NCBI GenBank assembly: GCA_023376005.1
Contig: CM042152.1
Span: 90,559,948-90,623,947 of the forward strand
DNA: 64,000 bases
Direction of reading: 5' to 3'
DNA from: Doryteuthis pealeii
Lineage: Eukaryota > Mollusca > Cephalopoda > Myopsida > Loliginidae
Numbering within the stretch: the stretch's first letter is position 1; every line of letters begins with the position of its first letter. Position numbers and translations under genes: made by a program. Shown here in pieces: positions 30,946 to 43,335 of this stretch. The notes below the pieces were generated by a model. It saw nothing but the letters and a program-made list of their open reading frames with translations. It was not told the origin of the DNA and did no database searches.

Positions 30946-33185
30946 CCATTTCAATCTCATTTTCTTAAATAAATTGGGGGGGGATCTGCTTTCTTTATAC
31001 ACAAATGGAACAAGGTTCTTTAAGTTAGTTTGGTTAGAATAATTAAACCATATCTATCCAATATGGCTGAATCAATCTTAAAGTTTTTATTCATAAGAAA
31101 AAGGTAAGAGAGAAGAAGATTGAACTGATGAGTCAAATATGGTGAAACGATTATAAAGTGCCATGTTCAGGATATCCCTAAATACGTTTATTATTTGATG
31201 CCAATCCAATATACTCACTACTCCAACCTATGAGCAGGGGATGAATAAGGTAAAAGCCAAGAATTTTCCATGAAAATAATAATAGAAATTTCAAATACCT
31301 AAAAATAGGAAAGATTTCACAAAAAAAAAATATGTATCAAATAATGTTTGGGTGAAATTGGTGAGTGGGTGTGGGTGTGGGTGTAAATATTTACATTGCC
31401 ATGGAGATGAGACCCAGAATATCTTTTATTGTTTGGACAATTGCTAGGTATCTTGGGAAATAGCAATGCCTACAAGAGTCCCCTTGCCAAAGCAATATAT
31501 ATTAAATTTGGTTCAATATATATTCTGCTTTGTAGGCAGAATGGTGTAAAAATATTGGATCTCAACAAATTAATTTTACATATTCATGAGACAATAATTA
31601 TCCACAGATTGGAATATCAGATTAAATCTTTAAAAAAAATTTTTTTTTTTTTACTGGTGTATGATTCAAAGTGATATATACTTGAAGATAAAACTTCGAC
31701 AAAGGTTGATAGACAAACATTTAATATGGTACAGCACATGGATAAACAGGGCCATAATACAAGGAGGCGTACATAAACATACATACATAAGCCATACAAA
31801 GTTACATGTAGAAAGGATAAACATAAAAGTATAGACATGAGACTAGGAATAGTCCATGCTGTATAAGTCACTTACAGTAATGTAAGGGGGGCCAAAGCCC
31901 TAACAAGAGGGGGGTAGACCAGAGTCTAACCCATAGTCGTGTCTCGTGGGTCGAGCAACCGGAAAAGAGAAAGAGACGTTCAAACCAGCCGCTTAAGTAT
32001 CAAAGGCCTCTAGTGTGAACCAGCGAACTAAACGGGCAGACAACTCTCCAGGCAAATACGAAAGTAACGCCACACTGGGAATAAGCTGAGTAAGGAGAGC
32101 CAAGTTGTCATAAGGAAGGATGTGACAGAAATACCTGCTACATTTAAACTGTCATCTGTGTGGTGCAAGTAAGCTTAAACAAGTAGCAACAATTTCAAAA
32201 TTGACAATTTTAAGTAAAAATAAAGAAAGATAACTGGTATACAAAGGTGTTGGAAAATCAGAGATAGTTTTTGGCATAGTATTGATATTTTAAGTAGGAC
32301 TCTACTTCTAAAATAATACAAAATCAGTATTTTATTTTAAACTGACAAATTGCCTCAAAATTAGCTTTGAAAAAATATCTTAAAAATTTTTTTAAAGAAC
32401 AGACACATGGTTCAGACATGGTTTTGTTTCTAAAAATGCATTCTTCATTTTAAAATTCAGGGCAGGTTTTCTGAAAGCATACCACTTTTCAGAATATTTT
32501 TAACAATTTAAATTCTCTGAGGACTTATCTTTATATGACAGAAATATTTTCCAATGCAGAAAATTTTTTCTAAGAAAATTCAAAAAATTAAATAAATTAA
32601 AGTGAAAGGTAAAGGACTTGAAAAAATATATTTCTACAATTTTTGTAAATAAATAAAATCTATCTCAGTTGTCTTACCTGTCCTGGCCAAGTGACAAGCA
32701 AGCATTTTGGTTTCAATATGGTAGATCGATTTTGGTCCTGTAACATCTCCCATATGGCGAATGTTGCAAAGTAACTTAAAAAATTACCACACAAAATATT
32801 TTTCTATAAAACTTTGCCTTTGTTTGATGAAATAGATTTCTATCTTTTAAAATATTATCACAGTTGCAGCTTAATTATTGGGTAAAAAAACTGCATATCA
32901 GGTGTCAGTGGTGATGAAGGGTATATTTTCAATTTGAATTCTAGTTATAATATCTTATTCATTTCGTTTAAAATGATAACCTTTCTGTTTTGAATATTGA
33001 AATTGATAAATCTTCTAACCAATTTCTAGGCTAAATATTGCAAAAACAAGGATGCATTTTAGTTGATCCTTGATTTTATTTCCTCAGACAATAGTGCAAA
33101 TAAGAGATCTAGTTTTTTGTATCAGTATTCATTATACCAACATACAATTTTTGCTGCTTGAGAAAATTTGATATTTAAAAAAAAG
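30946..33185. other. AT-rich DNA with no gene; GC-richer patch at 31880-32160
   Basis: Mostly AT-rich and unrepeated within the window. The patch at 31880-32160 (GTAAGGGGGGCCAAAGCCC, GTCGTGTCTCGTGGGTCGAG) is distinctly GC-richer and may be an unidentified old repeat. No open frame has a recognisable motif. Confidence 0.4.
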
Positions 33186-33189
33186 GGAA

Positions 33190-33655
33190 AAATCAACCTA
33201 CCCTCGATAGGTTGTGAGAAGGGGGGGCAGGTGACCGTACAGCTGTTTCCTTGTGGGGTGCTCTTTCCACGACTTGTTCAAGACTGCATACAGCATTCTT
33301 GTGCTGCACCCATCTAGCTTATTCTCAAGATGCTTTGTTAGGGTACAGGTGGTGCAGCCATATAGCAGCACTGACACAACCACTGCCTGGAAGAACTGTC
33401 GCTTCAGCTTGTCAGGGAGATCAGACCTCCATATGACTGATAATCTATTTGTGGCCGACCATGCCTTTGCTATCCTTGTATTAACATCGCTCTCTGTGGA
33501 GGGGATATTACCACCCAGGTACGGGAATTGTTCTACTGGCTTAAGAGGCTTGCCGTTTAGTGTGGAGATGTTTCCTTTATTTTTGAAAATGATATATGGT
33601 GCCAATGTGATCAATTATGATCATCACTTAGACCAGTGCACACCAAGTGCTTAAT
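33190..33655 (-). pseudogene. LINE reverse-transcriptase C-terminal fragment, copy 1
   Basis: The minus-strand frame at 33614-33198 (138 codons) reads ...VEQFPYLGGNIPSTESDVNT, RIAKAWSATNRLSVIWRS, DKLKRQFFQAVVVSVLLYG, LTKHLENKLDGCSTRML and SWKEHPTRKQLYGHLPP. FxYLG...STE.D...RI..A followed by LLYG...W.LT and TRMLR is the standard region just after the reverse transcriptase catalytic core in many non-LTR elements. Both the upstream catalytic part and the 3' end are missing. The clade (RTE, CR1 or Jockey-like) is not decided. Confidence 0.8.
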
Positions 33656-33800
33656 GTTGAATTGTTTTCTAAGATTGATGAATCTGTAATTTCTACACAG
33701 AAAACTTTTCATTCTCATCAAAAATGTATTTTTTTTTAGAATACTTTGTTTTTTCTTATTTTCAACATACTGTTAGATCTATTTCCATATTTTACCATCC
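33656..33800. other. No recognised feature
   Basis: AT-rich spacer between LINE pieces. Confidence 0.4.
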
Positions 33801-34050
33801 ACCACCACCATCATCATCATCATCATCATCATCATGTTGCGCAATCAGAATGAATATCCATGACAATCTCTCGCCAACCATTCCTATCATTCATTGTCAT
33901 TGGTAGGTCCTCTACACAGCATCCAGCGTCTGCACAGAGCTTGTATATGTAGGCCTTTGCTGGATGGCCCGCACTGGCAAGTCTAGTGCTGGCTTACACA
34001 GGAGGATGTCACTTATGGGTTTGTCCTTGCTTCTCTAGCAGTGTCTTACC
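33801..34050 (-). pseudogene. LINE 3' end with (CAT)n tail, copy 2
   Basis: The minus-strand translation, with stops, contains GHPAKAYIYKLCADAGCCVEDLP..MNDRNGWREIVMDIHS and ends in ATG/CAT repeats at 33801-33835. The next copy ends in the same tail at 34684, fixing this as the element's true 3' end: a short tandem (ATG)n tail. Confidence 0.75.
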
Positions 34051-34059
34051 ACACTCACT

Positions 34060-34120
<61 letters not shown>
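34060..34120. repeat. (CA)n(TA)n microsatellite
   Basis: Direct reading. Confidence 0.97.
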
Positions 34121-34124
<4 letters not shown>

Positions 34125-34519
34125 TATTCTGCCGTCGTTTATCGTAAAAGATTTATACACACACACACGCAACCACACATCTAAAAAATGCAAAATGTTT
34201 CCTTTCGATAAACACTTACACCGTCCTATACTCACACCGTAAAAAAGAATATTTGATGTCATATTTCAAACCATCTCCCTTTTTTCAAACCTCAAAATTT
34301 TTTAAACAGACTGAATAACAAGCACTACCACTCGCTTTTCTCGTTATTCTGTGATAAAAAAATTCTTATCACCTTCCATATACCAACAAATGCCCTGAAG
34401 ATGATCTAATTAATAGATCGAAACACTGCAGTGTCGGCTAATAAACTCACCACTTAACCCATTCAAACCTGTGTTTTTTCATTTTTCTTAATATACTACA
34501 TACGGTCGGATTCCTTTTT

Positions 34520-34520
<1 letters not shown>
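34120..34520 (+). mobile_element. Fold-back H1, right half with end tag
   Basis: It matches the loop and right arm of 20661-21371: TTATCGTAAAAGATTTATAC, GATCGAAACACTGCAGTG, CATTCAAACCTGTG, then CATACGGTCGGATTCC (a changed tag). The left arm is absent. Confidence 0.85.
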
Positions 34521-34576
<56 letters not shown>

Positions 34577-34599
34577 TTAATATATATATGTTTACTGGG

Positions 34600-34636
<37 letters not shown>

Positions 34637-34683
34637 GTGTGTGTTTAATATATATATGTTTACTGGATTTTGTATATATATAT
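34519..34683. repeat. (CA)n(TA)n with internal duplication
   Basis: The block GTTTAATATATATATGTTTA followed by CTGG and T-rich sequence occurs twice (34574, 34646), separated by (TA)n. All reading frames here are low complexity. Confidence 0.93.
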
Positions 34684-35060
34684 ATCATCATCATCATCAT
34701 GTCGCGCATGCAGCATGGGCATCTTCGCATAGCTGGTCAATGTAGGTTCTTGCTGGGCACCCCACACTTGCATGTCCATGTGTTGGCTTCCACAGGAGAA
34801 CGTCGCTTATGAGTTCATCCTTGCTTCTCCAGCAGTGTCCTGCATGCCTTGTCCATCTCACTCGGATAGTTTGTGAGATGGGGGGCAGGTGACCATATAG
34901 CTGTTTCCTTGTGGGGTGCTGTTTCCACGACTTGTTCAAGACTGCACGCAGCATTCTTGTGCAGCTCCCATCTAGCTTATTCTCAAGACGCTTCGTTAGG
35001 GTCCAGGTGGTGAAGCCATATAGCAGCACCGACACAACCACAGCCTGGAAGAACTTAGAG
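34684..35060 (-). pseudogene. LINE 3' end with (CAT)n tail, copy 3
   Basis: The minus-strand frame at 35041-34697 (114 codons) reads VVSVLLYGFTTWTLTKRLEN, KLDGSCTRMLRAVLNKSW, GHLPPISQTIRVRWTRHAGH, then STDxL-like KDELISDVLLWKPTHGHASVG and PARTYIDQLCEDAHAACAT. It ends in (CAT)n at 34684-34700. Part of the segment seen in copy 2 (EDLP...GWRE) is deleted. The 5' end is truncated at about 35060. Confidence 0.85.
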
Positions 35061-35607
35061 AATGAAAAGATTTTCTAGTCTATTTTCTAACTGAATGATG
35101 ATTCACTCTTTTCTAAATTGGAGTATTAATATCATTGTGGATTGATGTTCTGCTGGGAAGACAACAGGTTCACGAAATGTCTAATATATCAAATTTAATT
35201 AAATTCATACGTACAAATGAAATACTTGCAGGTATATAATTATCTCTACATCATCACTAACATGAATATACAATAGTCTCTATACTGGCTATCTATCTCT
35301 ATGTATGTATGTATGTATGTATGTAAGCTATCATGATTCCAGTGAAGAAACAAGTAAATACACTTAGAGTGTGCTGTAGGCAAGACTCAGCCCTTACTTG
35401 CAATATATGCCTCAACTAACTCTTATTTAAGATATATGAATTTCTATTACGTATATATGTGATATATTTTATTGAAGTCCTACAACTATGCCTGGTTGTA
35501 CTCATCTACATCAATGAACTGATTCATACATTTATTAAAAGCAAAAATTGAATAAAGGGAATTCTACCAATTTTTCGTTTGCTATATTCATTATTTTTAT
35601 CCATACA
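35061..35607. other. No recognised feature
   Basis: AT-rich with a short (ATGT)n at 35299-35325. Confidence 0.45.
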
Positions 35608-35659
<52 letters not shown>

Positions 35660-35685
35660 TAAAACATATATAATATATATAACAC

Positions 35686-35726
<41 letters not shown>

Positions 35727-36414
35727 CAAATATATATGTACACATATATACAAAAATATATATGTACACATATATACATGTACATACATACACACACATA
35801 TCCATATATATATACACACACATACACACATATGCATATATATACACATGCATACGCACGCATATGCATATATATACACACACACATACATACACACACA
35901 CATATATATATACACTCACACATACGCACACATATATATACACTTATATGCATACACATACATACACACACATATATACATACATGTACATACATACACA
36001 CATATATATTTATATATATACATATATATACACACACATATATATGTATATATATACACATACACACTCATATATATATACACATACATAGACACACAAA
36101 TATATATATATATATATATATACACATACATACACACACAAATATATATATATACACATACATACACACACAAATATATATATATACATACATACACACA
36201 CAAATATATATATACACTTACATACACACACAAATATATATATATACATATACACACACACAAATATATATATATACACATACATACACACACAAATATA
36301 TATATATACACATACATACACACACAATATATATGTATATATACATACACACACATATATATATACACATATACATACACAGACAAATATATATATATTC
36401 ACATACATACTCAC

Positions 36415-36469
<55 letters not shown>

Positions 36470-36664
36470 CATATATACATACATACACAAATATATATAT
36501 ATACATATACATACACACACAAAATATATATATATATACACATACATATACACACAAATATATATATATATATATACATACATACTCACACAAATATATA
36601 TATATATATTCACATACATACGCACACAAATACATACATACACACAAATATATATATACACATG

Positions 36665-36707
<43 letters not shown>

Positions 36708-36715
36708 GTACATAA

Positions 36716-36792
<77 letters not shown>
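35608..36792. repeat. 1.2-kb compound (TA)n/(CA)n microsatellite block
   Basis: Alternating TA and CA/CATA tracts. From about 36060 to 36660 a higher-order unit of roughly 35-45 bases (ACATACATACACACACAAAT followed by (AT)n) recurs about a dozen times. Long open frames on both strands (up to 358 codons of Tyr/Ile/His/Thr) follow from the stop-free dinucleotide composition and are not genes. Confidence 0.97.
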
Positions 36793-36793
<1 letters not shown>

Positions 36794-37218
36794 TGATGTG
36801 ATACAGCATTAAGCTTTAATGTCTTCTGGCCTTGAAGGAATATTATTATCATTTTTTTTTTGGCTCTTGATAATTCATAAGTTTGTACCTTGAGGTAAAA
36901 TTCCCAATATCAATTTCTATGTGTTCGCGTGTGTTTCAAACTTAGCAGGTTCCAAATAAATTGTCCTTTGTCAAATAATCAATGCACATCCCATCATTCA
37001 AGGATTTGTCTTTTATGAACAACACCTTAACAAATTTGGTTTTGGTTAGGTCTCTTTTCTTTTAATGGTATATCAAACTTCATGGGTTATTTAATACAGT
37101 AGGGAAACAAACATGACTGTATAAGTACAATAGAGTGATCTGCCCCAGTGTCAAATCTGAACTGGGTTATCTGCCCTTGACCAGAGGGGCAGATATAAAT
37201 AGTCATGGTAGTAAAAAG
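36793..37218. other. No recognised feature
   Basis: AT-rich, no repeat recognised except short flanks of SINE-A. Confidence 0.4.
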
Positions 37219-37455
37219 TAAAGTCGGCCTAAAGTCAGTATCAGCCAGACAGCGAGGAAGTCTATCCCATTTTCACTTACGCTAGACAAAAGAAAATTAT
37301 TTTAGCATCTGAGGTGGAGCACCGCACCAACCATCAGCTCCTTACTTTACCGCACAGATCCCTGTGCTACTCATACGCTGAGTTGGCAAGGGTGGGTATC
37401 GAACTAGGAACCTTGTGGTTTCTAGCCAAACGCTCTACCGACTGAGCTAACCCAG
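37219..37455 (-). mobile_element. SINE-A, minus strand
   Basis: The reverse complement of a full SINE-A: GTCGGCCTAAAGTCAGTATC at the left is its 3' end and CTCTACCGACTGAGCTAAC at the right its A box. Confidence 0.93.
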
Positions 37456-38465
37456 CCCTCGGCTCTTGAGGCCTTATCACCAGAGATCATATCTTTCGTA
37501 CTTTAAAGTCACGTGTCTGTTAGTCACATGACAATTCAGCCCCTCCAAATTTTCTCTTTTGTTCCTGTACTTCAAGGAACAACATCTATTTCTTTTCAAT
37601 CCTCACTTGTAGAGTGTAAAGGACATTTAAATCAACTATGTTCATAGAACAGAATAGAGACAATTAGTCTCCAATTTTGGCATAGCAATTACTACACTCC
37701 ACTAGAATAACTATGGCGAATGGATGTATAATTGTTTGATATATATATATATATTGTGAGATCACCAGTTTAAAGCTGAACTTCATGAAATATTATTCAA
37801 AACATGAAAGACACCATAAGAACATTCAATAACGTAGGCACATGGCATAAAGAACAAAACTCAATTTTAAAACAAACAAATTGTATTGATAAAAGGTTTA
37901 CAAAAAGGTAATGCAGAATACCGAGCAAAGTTCTTTCATCATTCTTTTGTACAAAAATATAATTTTTGTAAAGTTCATTATAACATGTAAGAAAAAGATG
38001 TTATAAGTTTTGAAGTGAGAAAGAAAGGGTAAGAATTCAAAGTCACAAAACAATCAGTCGCAAGTAACATTGCTGATCTCGTAAATGGTTGATTCGAGAG
38101 AGATAGAAAGATATAAATACTCATACCTTCTTATGAGTGAATGTGATTTTATCTTACGTTAGAGTGACGTGGATTTGGTTAGACAAATAATTTCTTTCTG
38201 ATTGGGGTCTGAAATGTTGGTTATTTATACTCTTTAGGTAGGCTCGAAACGGGGTCTATTTGATAGACTTCTTTTTAGGTGCGAACGTCTCTGATTGGTC
38301 GAAAATGTACAAATTTTATTTAAATTTTCTTTTTTACCAGGCTGCGCAATCTCTTGCGCAGACTATTAATTTTTGTCACTTGACTTTTGTTCGTCGTAGT
38401 AAGAACTTCCGGTTACACTACATAGCTATGGAAAACACTAAAAGTCTTTAATAACCCTTTATTTA
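37456..38465. other. Mostly unrecognised AT-rich DNA
   Basis: A short (TA)n at 37738-37755. Some inverted-CCAAT sites (CTGATTGGGG 38199, CTGATTGGTCG 38292) may mark an old LTR but no boundaries are visible. Confidence 0.35.
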
Positions 38466-38469
38466 TTAA

Positions 38470-38895
38470 ACTCTGTTCATATGATTCTCTGATTGAATTC
38501 GATGTGTAGAATAACATAGAAAAAGATGATTAAATTTTGTTGAGAATTGACGGAGATATGGGGCTTCAAAGATTTTTTTAAAAATGCCCTTTTTCAGGCA
38601 TATTTTCATGAAAATTTAAGTTGTCCATTTTATTGTCTTTTCTTATAGATTCTGATGCGTAGAATTCATTGATGCAAAAAAAGTGCTCAATTCAGAGATT
38701 TAGCTGAGATTCGAGACCTGACAATCCCCCTGATAGTGCCTGAAAATGACCAATTTCGTGAAAATTTAAAGTGTCGATTTTATATGATTTTCTGATAGAT
38801 TTCGGTGCGTAGAATAACATAGTAACAGATGATTGAATTCTGTTGAGAATTGACGGATATATGGGGCTTCAATCATCTGTTACTATGTTATTAAG
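38470..38895. repeat. Tandem repeat of about 150 bp, three diverged units
   Basis: GATGYGTAGAAT anchors recur at 38501, 38654 and 38804 (spacings 153 and 150). TGAGAATTGACGGAGATATGGGGCTTCAAA, split over several variants, recurs in units 1 and 3. The array ends in a 22-base inverted repeat (AATAACATAGTAACAGATGA and inverse, 38812/38871). Confidence 0.75.
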
Positions 38896-39079
38896 ATTCA
38901 TTAATTTACTTGGGACTTTCGTATTCTGTTGTTTGTTACAAGTCACATTTATCAAACATTCATATGTGTTTTCTTCACGTGAGTTAATTCTCTGCCTTTC
39001 CTGACCCAATCTTCAATGTTATGGTATCTATGGATGCCCTAATGCATTATTATGATTTATATATATATATATATATATA
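38896..39079. other. No recognised feature
   Basis: Ends in (TA)n at 39057-39081. Confidence 0.4.
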
Positions 39080-39233
39080 TAGTTGGCATCCTTCCGTCTA
39101 TTAAAGATGATGGCGTAGTGTCCACTTTTTTTAAGTGGCTGAACAGACCAATTTTTGAATGGGAATCTCTGGTGCAGTGATTGCAAACAAACGGTGATGC
39201 TTGCTGGAGATGCTGTTGTCTCTCCTTCCTTAT

Positions 39234-39240
<7 letters not shown>
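39080..39240 (-). pseudogene. LINE C-terminal C2H2 finger
   Basis: The minus-strand frame reads SPFVCNHCTRDSHSKIGLFSH, then LKKVDTTPSSLIDGRMPT, a one-finger C-terminus typical of LINE ORF2 tails in which the last His/Cys region follows RIGLFSHxRxC. It is 5'-truncated by the (CT)n microsatellite at 39234-39295. The (TA)n beyond 39080 would be its 3' side. Confidence 0.6.
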
Positions 39241-39297
<57 letters not shown>

Positions 39298-39393
39298 GTG
39301 CGTGCGTGCGTACTCTTAATACTAATAGTAAGTAAAATAATAACAAATATAGTACCAACCAAACAGGGACTGAGGTATTTGGTATCTAGAAAA

Positions 39394-39450
<57 letters not shown>
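39234..39450. repeat. (CT)n, (GCGT)n and (TA)n microsatellites
   Basis: (CT)n 39234-39295, (CGTG)n 39295-39310, (TA)n 39396-39450. The frames crossing them are artefacts. Confidence 0.96.
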
Positions 39451-39457
<7 letters not shown>

Positions 39458-39479
39458 ACATATCTAAAAGGAGATGTGT

Positions 39480-39743
39480 GTTTATATAAAGGTTACCATC
39501 ATAGAAAATGGACACAAATCCTAGACGAGGCTGCTTTCATTTCACATAGCTCTAATATCCTTGGGAAAGGTACGAATCCAACTATTCTCCATACAGCTAT
39601 GGGTAAAATAGTAAGGCAGACTGGGTTCTTTAACTTTGGTTAAGCAACCAGTCTAGGAGAATGAAAACTCTAAATTCAAACCTGTTAACCTTAGGTTAAG
39701 AAATCGACCTTGTGTCACATCCTACTCATGCGGAAGGGTTTGG

Positions 39744-39745
<2 letters not shown>
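39480..39745 (+). mobile_element. SINE-B copy
   Basis: The head is decayed (CATAGAAAATGGACACAAATCC). The body has GGGAAAGGTACGAATCCAAC, ACAGCTATGGGTAAAATAG, AACCAGTCTAGGAGAATG and the end CTTGTGTCACATCCTACTCATG. Confidence 0.85.
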
Positions 39746-39777
<32 letters not shown>

Positions 39778-40550
39778 AGTTATGGTAGCCAAGATATAAA
39801 GTTAATGGTATGCAATTTTCAAACTAAGCACTTGGCTTCTTACCAATGCGATTTCTAAACCATTTAAAAATCACATAGGTGAGAAATGATCAGTTACCTT
39901 TGACTTCATGTCTTCGCTACTCTAACTTATACATGCTCTACCAAGGATATGAAAGTCCAGAATTGGACTAACTAGCCACCCCAACAACTTCAATTTTTTT
40001 TTACTTTATTTTTCTTTTAAATATATATATTTTTTTTTTGAGTGGAGATTCTTTGAACAAATCAGTTTGTCTTTGTCTTTCCAGAAACTTCTTTTTTTTC
40101 AAGGATTATATATTTATTTCTTTATTTTTTTTTTTACCTAACATCAAGTAAATTTCTGCCACGACATCCACTAAAAGTTTGTTTTATTCTGATTAAATTC
40201 ATGTCTCTACATAAAATCAGCATTGATTAGTCTTTCTTTCATAACACTTTATATTCAGAACATGTGGAATAGTCACCCCTTCCCTCGAAAAGTGGAATAG
40301 TCACCCCCCTCCAAAAGTATTTGGCATTTAGTATTTACATAATCCCATAGAGGAGTGGGTGCTGTGTAGAAAATAAAATCCGGCTGAGGCTAGCGGCGTT
40401 CACTAATGACCCTTGGAAAGGCATGACACCCCACCAAACTTGGTTCATTCTGAGAGTAGAAAATCTCTGAATACAAAACTATGGAGTAGGCAAGAGGGAA
40501 ACATCTCCAAGAAAATCACTTCTAAGTAATTAATATGTAATATGAAGGCA
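39746..40550. other. No recognised feature
   Basis: Short (TA)n at 39744-39776, T-rich runs 39990-40140, a short direct repeat AGTGGAATAGTCACCCC (about 40265 and 40290). No gene. Confidence 0.4.
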
Positions 40551-40554
40551 TGTT

Positions 40555-41065
40555 ATATGGCGCGTGGTCTAATATGGAGGCGCGTGGTCTAATGGTTAGA
40601 GTCGTAGGAAATGGACCCGTCAACATGAGTTCAATTCCTGGACGAAGCTGTTGGAATTTCACATGGCGCTAATACCCTTGGGAAAGGTTTGAATCCTATT
40701 CCCCCTTTTGAATTGAACTGAATTTCCTACATAATGGGAATGACTAAGAAGAGCGTCTCCATCATTCATATATGGAAAAAGCGTGTGGTGTAATGGTTAA
40801 AGTCATAGGAAATGGACTCATTGCCCCGAGTTCAAATCCTGGATGTGGTAATTGCATTTCACTTAGCGCTAATACCATAGGGAAAGGTATGAATCCTACT
40901 CTCCCTCCAACTATGGATAAATAGTAGGGCAGACTGGACCCTTTAACCATGGCTTGGTAACCAGTCTAGGAGAAGGACAACTCTGAATTCAAACCTGCTA
41001 AACTCCGCTTAAGAAATTGACCTTGTGTCGCATCCTGCTCGTGCAGAGGGGTTGGTAAATATATA
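40555..41065 (+). mobile_element. SINE-B, head plus full copy in tandem
   Basis: The first head is at 40578-40720 (GCGTGGTCTAATGGTTAGAG A box; GAGTTCAATTCCTGGACG B box) up to GGGAAAGGTTTGAATCC. The full unit is at 40780-41065, with GTGTGGTGTAATGGTTAAAG, GAGTTCAAATCCTGGATG, GGGCAGACTGGACCC, and CTTGTGTCGCATCCTGCTCG at the end. GGCGCGTGGTCTAAT is itself duplicated at 40559 and 40577. Confidence 0.88.
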
Positions 41066-41734
41066 TGATTTCAAATTTTCAGAACTTTAAAGTTTACTTC
41101 TAAAAAAGAAATCATTTGAATAATATAAATGTTTAACTTTTTTTTCTTTTTCCTGCCCCATTCATTTTGAATTTGTGAATTATCAAACAGCAATAGATAT
41201 ATATTCCAGCAAGGGTGCACATCTTAATTGGTACATTTTTCACTAATCAAGGATTGTAGCATAATTTTTCTAGATTTAAAAAAAAAATTTTATCTGATGA
41301 GTATTTTTTTTCTTCTTAATTTGTTGCAAGCATCAATTTTTATGTTTAATAGAAAATAATTTTTAAAATTGTAATGAATATGAAATTATTTTAAAATGCT
41401 AAATATTTTATTAGATGATATATTAAAGATTTTTTTCTTTTTAAGGAACAACTACTTGTCAATTTATTAAAATCATAGTTCATACTTATTTCAAATTAGG
41501 ATAAGACTAATGGGAAAAATATTAAGTGTAGAGATAAAGGAAGTTGCAGTTAGTTCATTTTAATTGAGCAGAAGGATGATAATAATAGGGTTTTATTTCA
41601 ATAGAATAGATAGTGAACTTTGAAATATCCCATCATACAGGTAAAAAATACCAAGAAAATTTGGTACAGCAAAGACGTTATAGTGTATGTATTAAAGAAA
41701 AATGCTTTCCAAATATACATATACACACATATAT
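41066..41734. other. No recognised feature
   Basis: Very AT-rich; no feature. Confidence 0.4.
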
Positions 41735-42110
41735 AAGCTTACTCTGTGTTAAGTTTCTGACCGCCATCCTTGGCCAGTTGAAAAGGACTTAAAGTAAGTA
41801 AGTCCTGAGCTATAGAATCCTTTGGTAAGTGAATAAGTCCTGAGTTATGGAATCCTACGTAGTGTCAAAGGTCCAGTGATATAATCCTATGTTCTGTCGT
41901 CCACGAAGGTTCAAAGCAGTCTGTGTATGTATGACCAGAACAGCCGGTATGAATAACAATATCAGCAGCAGAGTACTGCCAGTGATTGGCCAAGAATATG
42001 GTCACATGATTATCGCCGAGTCTATAAATAAGAGTGAGTATCTGACACACACCTTATATACAAAAACGCCAACACTCTGTCACAAAGTTATATCAGTGGA
42101 ATAGAGACAG
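41735..42110 (+). repeat. LTR-like repeat F, copy 1
   Basis: CTGACCGCCATCCTTGGCC, AAGTCCTGAGCTATAGAATCC, GCCAGTGATTGGCC, ATGGTCACATGATTATC, GAGTCTATAAATAAGAGTGA and ACACACCTTATATAC follow the same order as 43846-44130. The inverted-CCAAT box and TATAAATA about 40 bases apart look like a pol II promoter, as in an LTR. AAGTAAGTAAGTCCTGAG repeats internally. Confidence 0.65.
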
Positions 42111-42302
42111 AAAACTTGTTTTGTGTTTATCTTCCAAGTGTAGATAACTTAACAATCAGCATTTAAAAGGCCAACTACTTGTACTTAGCTATGAGGCAGG
42201 AGAAATGTGTAAACAAAACTAAAAAGAATCTGGATAAATTAGTTTAATAAAACTTAGGGCTTTTCACTTTTAACATTGTTTGATCAGTCAATTTTTAGTA
42301 AA

Positions 42303-43240
42303 CTGTTGTATATTTGGTTTAATAAGAATCGTAAGCACCGTTTCAGTCATTGTTCTATGAAACGGAAGTATCATTTCAGCCATGTTTTACTTGTGGTAAT
42401 AAAAAGGCGGAAGTGGTTATTCATGTACAACTGAATTACTTGTATTGGAAATTCCATAACCAATTATCTCTCCCTGCCACTAGGGGGCGAGTCGCCAACA
42501 TTGTATGTTGGCGCCAAAAACCAAAAACTTTACTTATCGAAAAGCAGTTACTGGACGAGAGACGTAAAAAAAAACGCTCTCGTCACTTAGCTCAAACAGG
42601 GCCAACTTATCACGGAGCACCCACTGAGGGTAGTCGCGTAAACAGCGGTCCCTACACTTCATTCATCACTTAGCCCCAAAACAGGGCTTACTTATCGCAT
42701 AGCAGTATTGGAGGAGAGACGTAAAAACACCAAGCTCTCATTACCAAGCCCAAACCAGGGCCCACTTATCACAGAACTCTACAACCAGCTCACTTCTAAG
42801 GCATTGTATCAGCATACGTTAAAAGGCGGGTACAATAGCAGACTTACTGAAGGACGAGAAACTACCGAGACGAAGCGTCTTATTAAAATTTACTACCGAA
42901 GAAAAGAATACCCTGTTATCACCATTACTCCAAGAAAATTACTAACTCAGATAAGTCTCGTAGCAAATACCACTAAAATTTGCAACAATTTTATGTAATT
43001 TTGTCAATACTAGTGTCTGCATTTACTTTCGTGTTTGTTCCTTCTTTGTCCGACAATTTGCCTACAACTACGGAGAAATAAGAGCTCCTTCAAAAACCGT
43101 AAATACTCTTACTCGTTGTGTTGTTTATTCGCTAAGCAAGCTGTGACATTTTAAAACATGGCTAAAAACGATACTTTCGTTTCATAGAACAATGACAGAA
43201 ACGGTACCTGCGTTTCTTATTAAACCCAATATACAACATA
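42303..43240. mobile_element. Element with about 80-bp inverted terminal repeats
   Basis: The left end (about 42303-42390, containing GTTCTATGAAACGGAAGTAT) is inverted at about 43150-43240. Inside, a 70-80-bp segment (ACTTATCG.., GGACGAGAGACGTAAAAA, CAAACAGGGCC) occurs twice in tandem (42530-42610 and 42688-42770). The right part contains repeat E (43004-43110). The two open frames (42350-42673, 42708-42998) have no transposase motif. A non-autonomous DNA element is the best reading. Confidence 0.65.
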
Positions 43241-43335
43241 AACATAGCAAACAATTTTTTTTATGCCACACACGTGATTAATTTTTGGTGAGAATGTTTT
43301 TTTTGTTTTTTGGTATTTTGTTATATTATTTTGTT

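Noticed and set aside
35736..36812. 358-codon open frame, the longest in the window
   Set aside because: It is pure (TA)n/(CA)n translated as Tyr, Ile, His and Thr; equally long frames exist on the other strand and in other phases.
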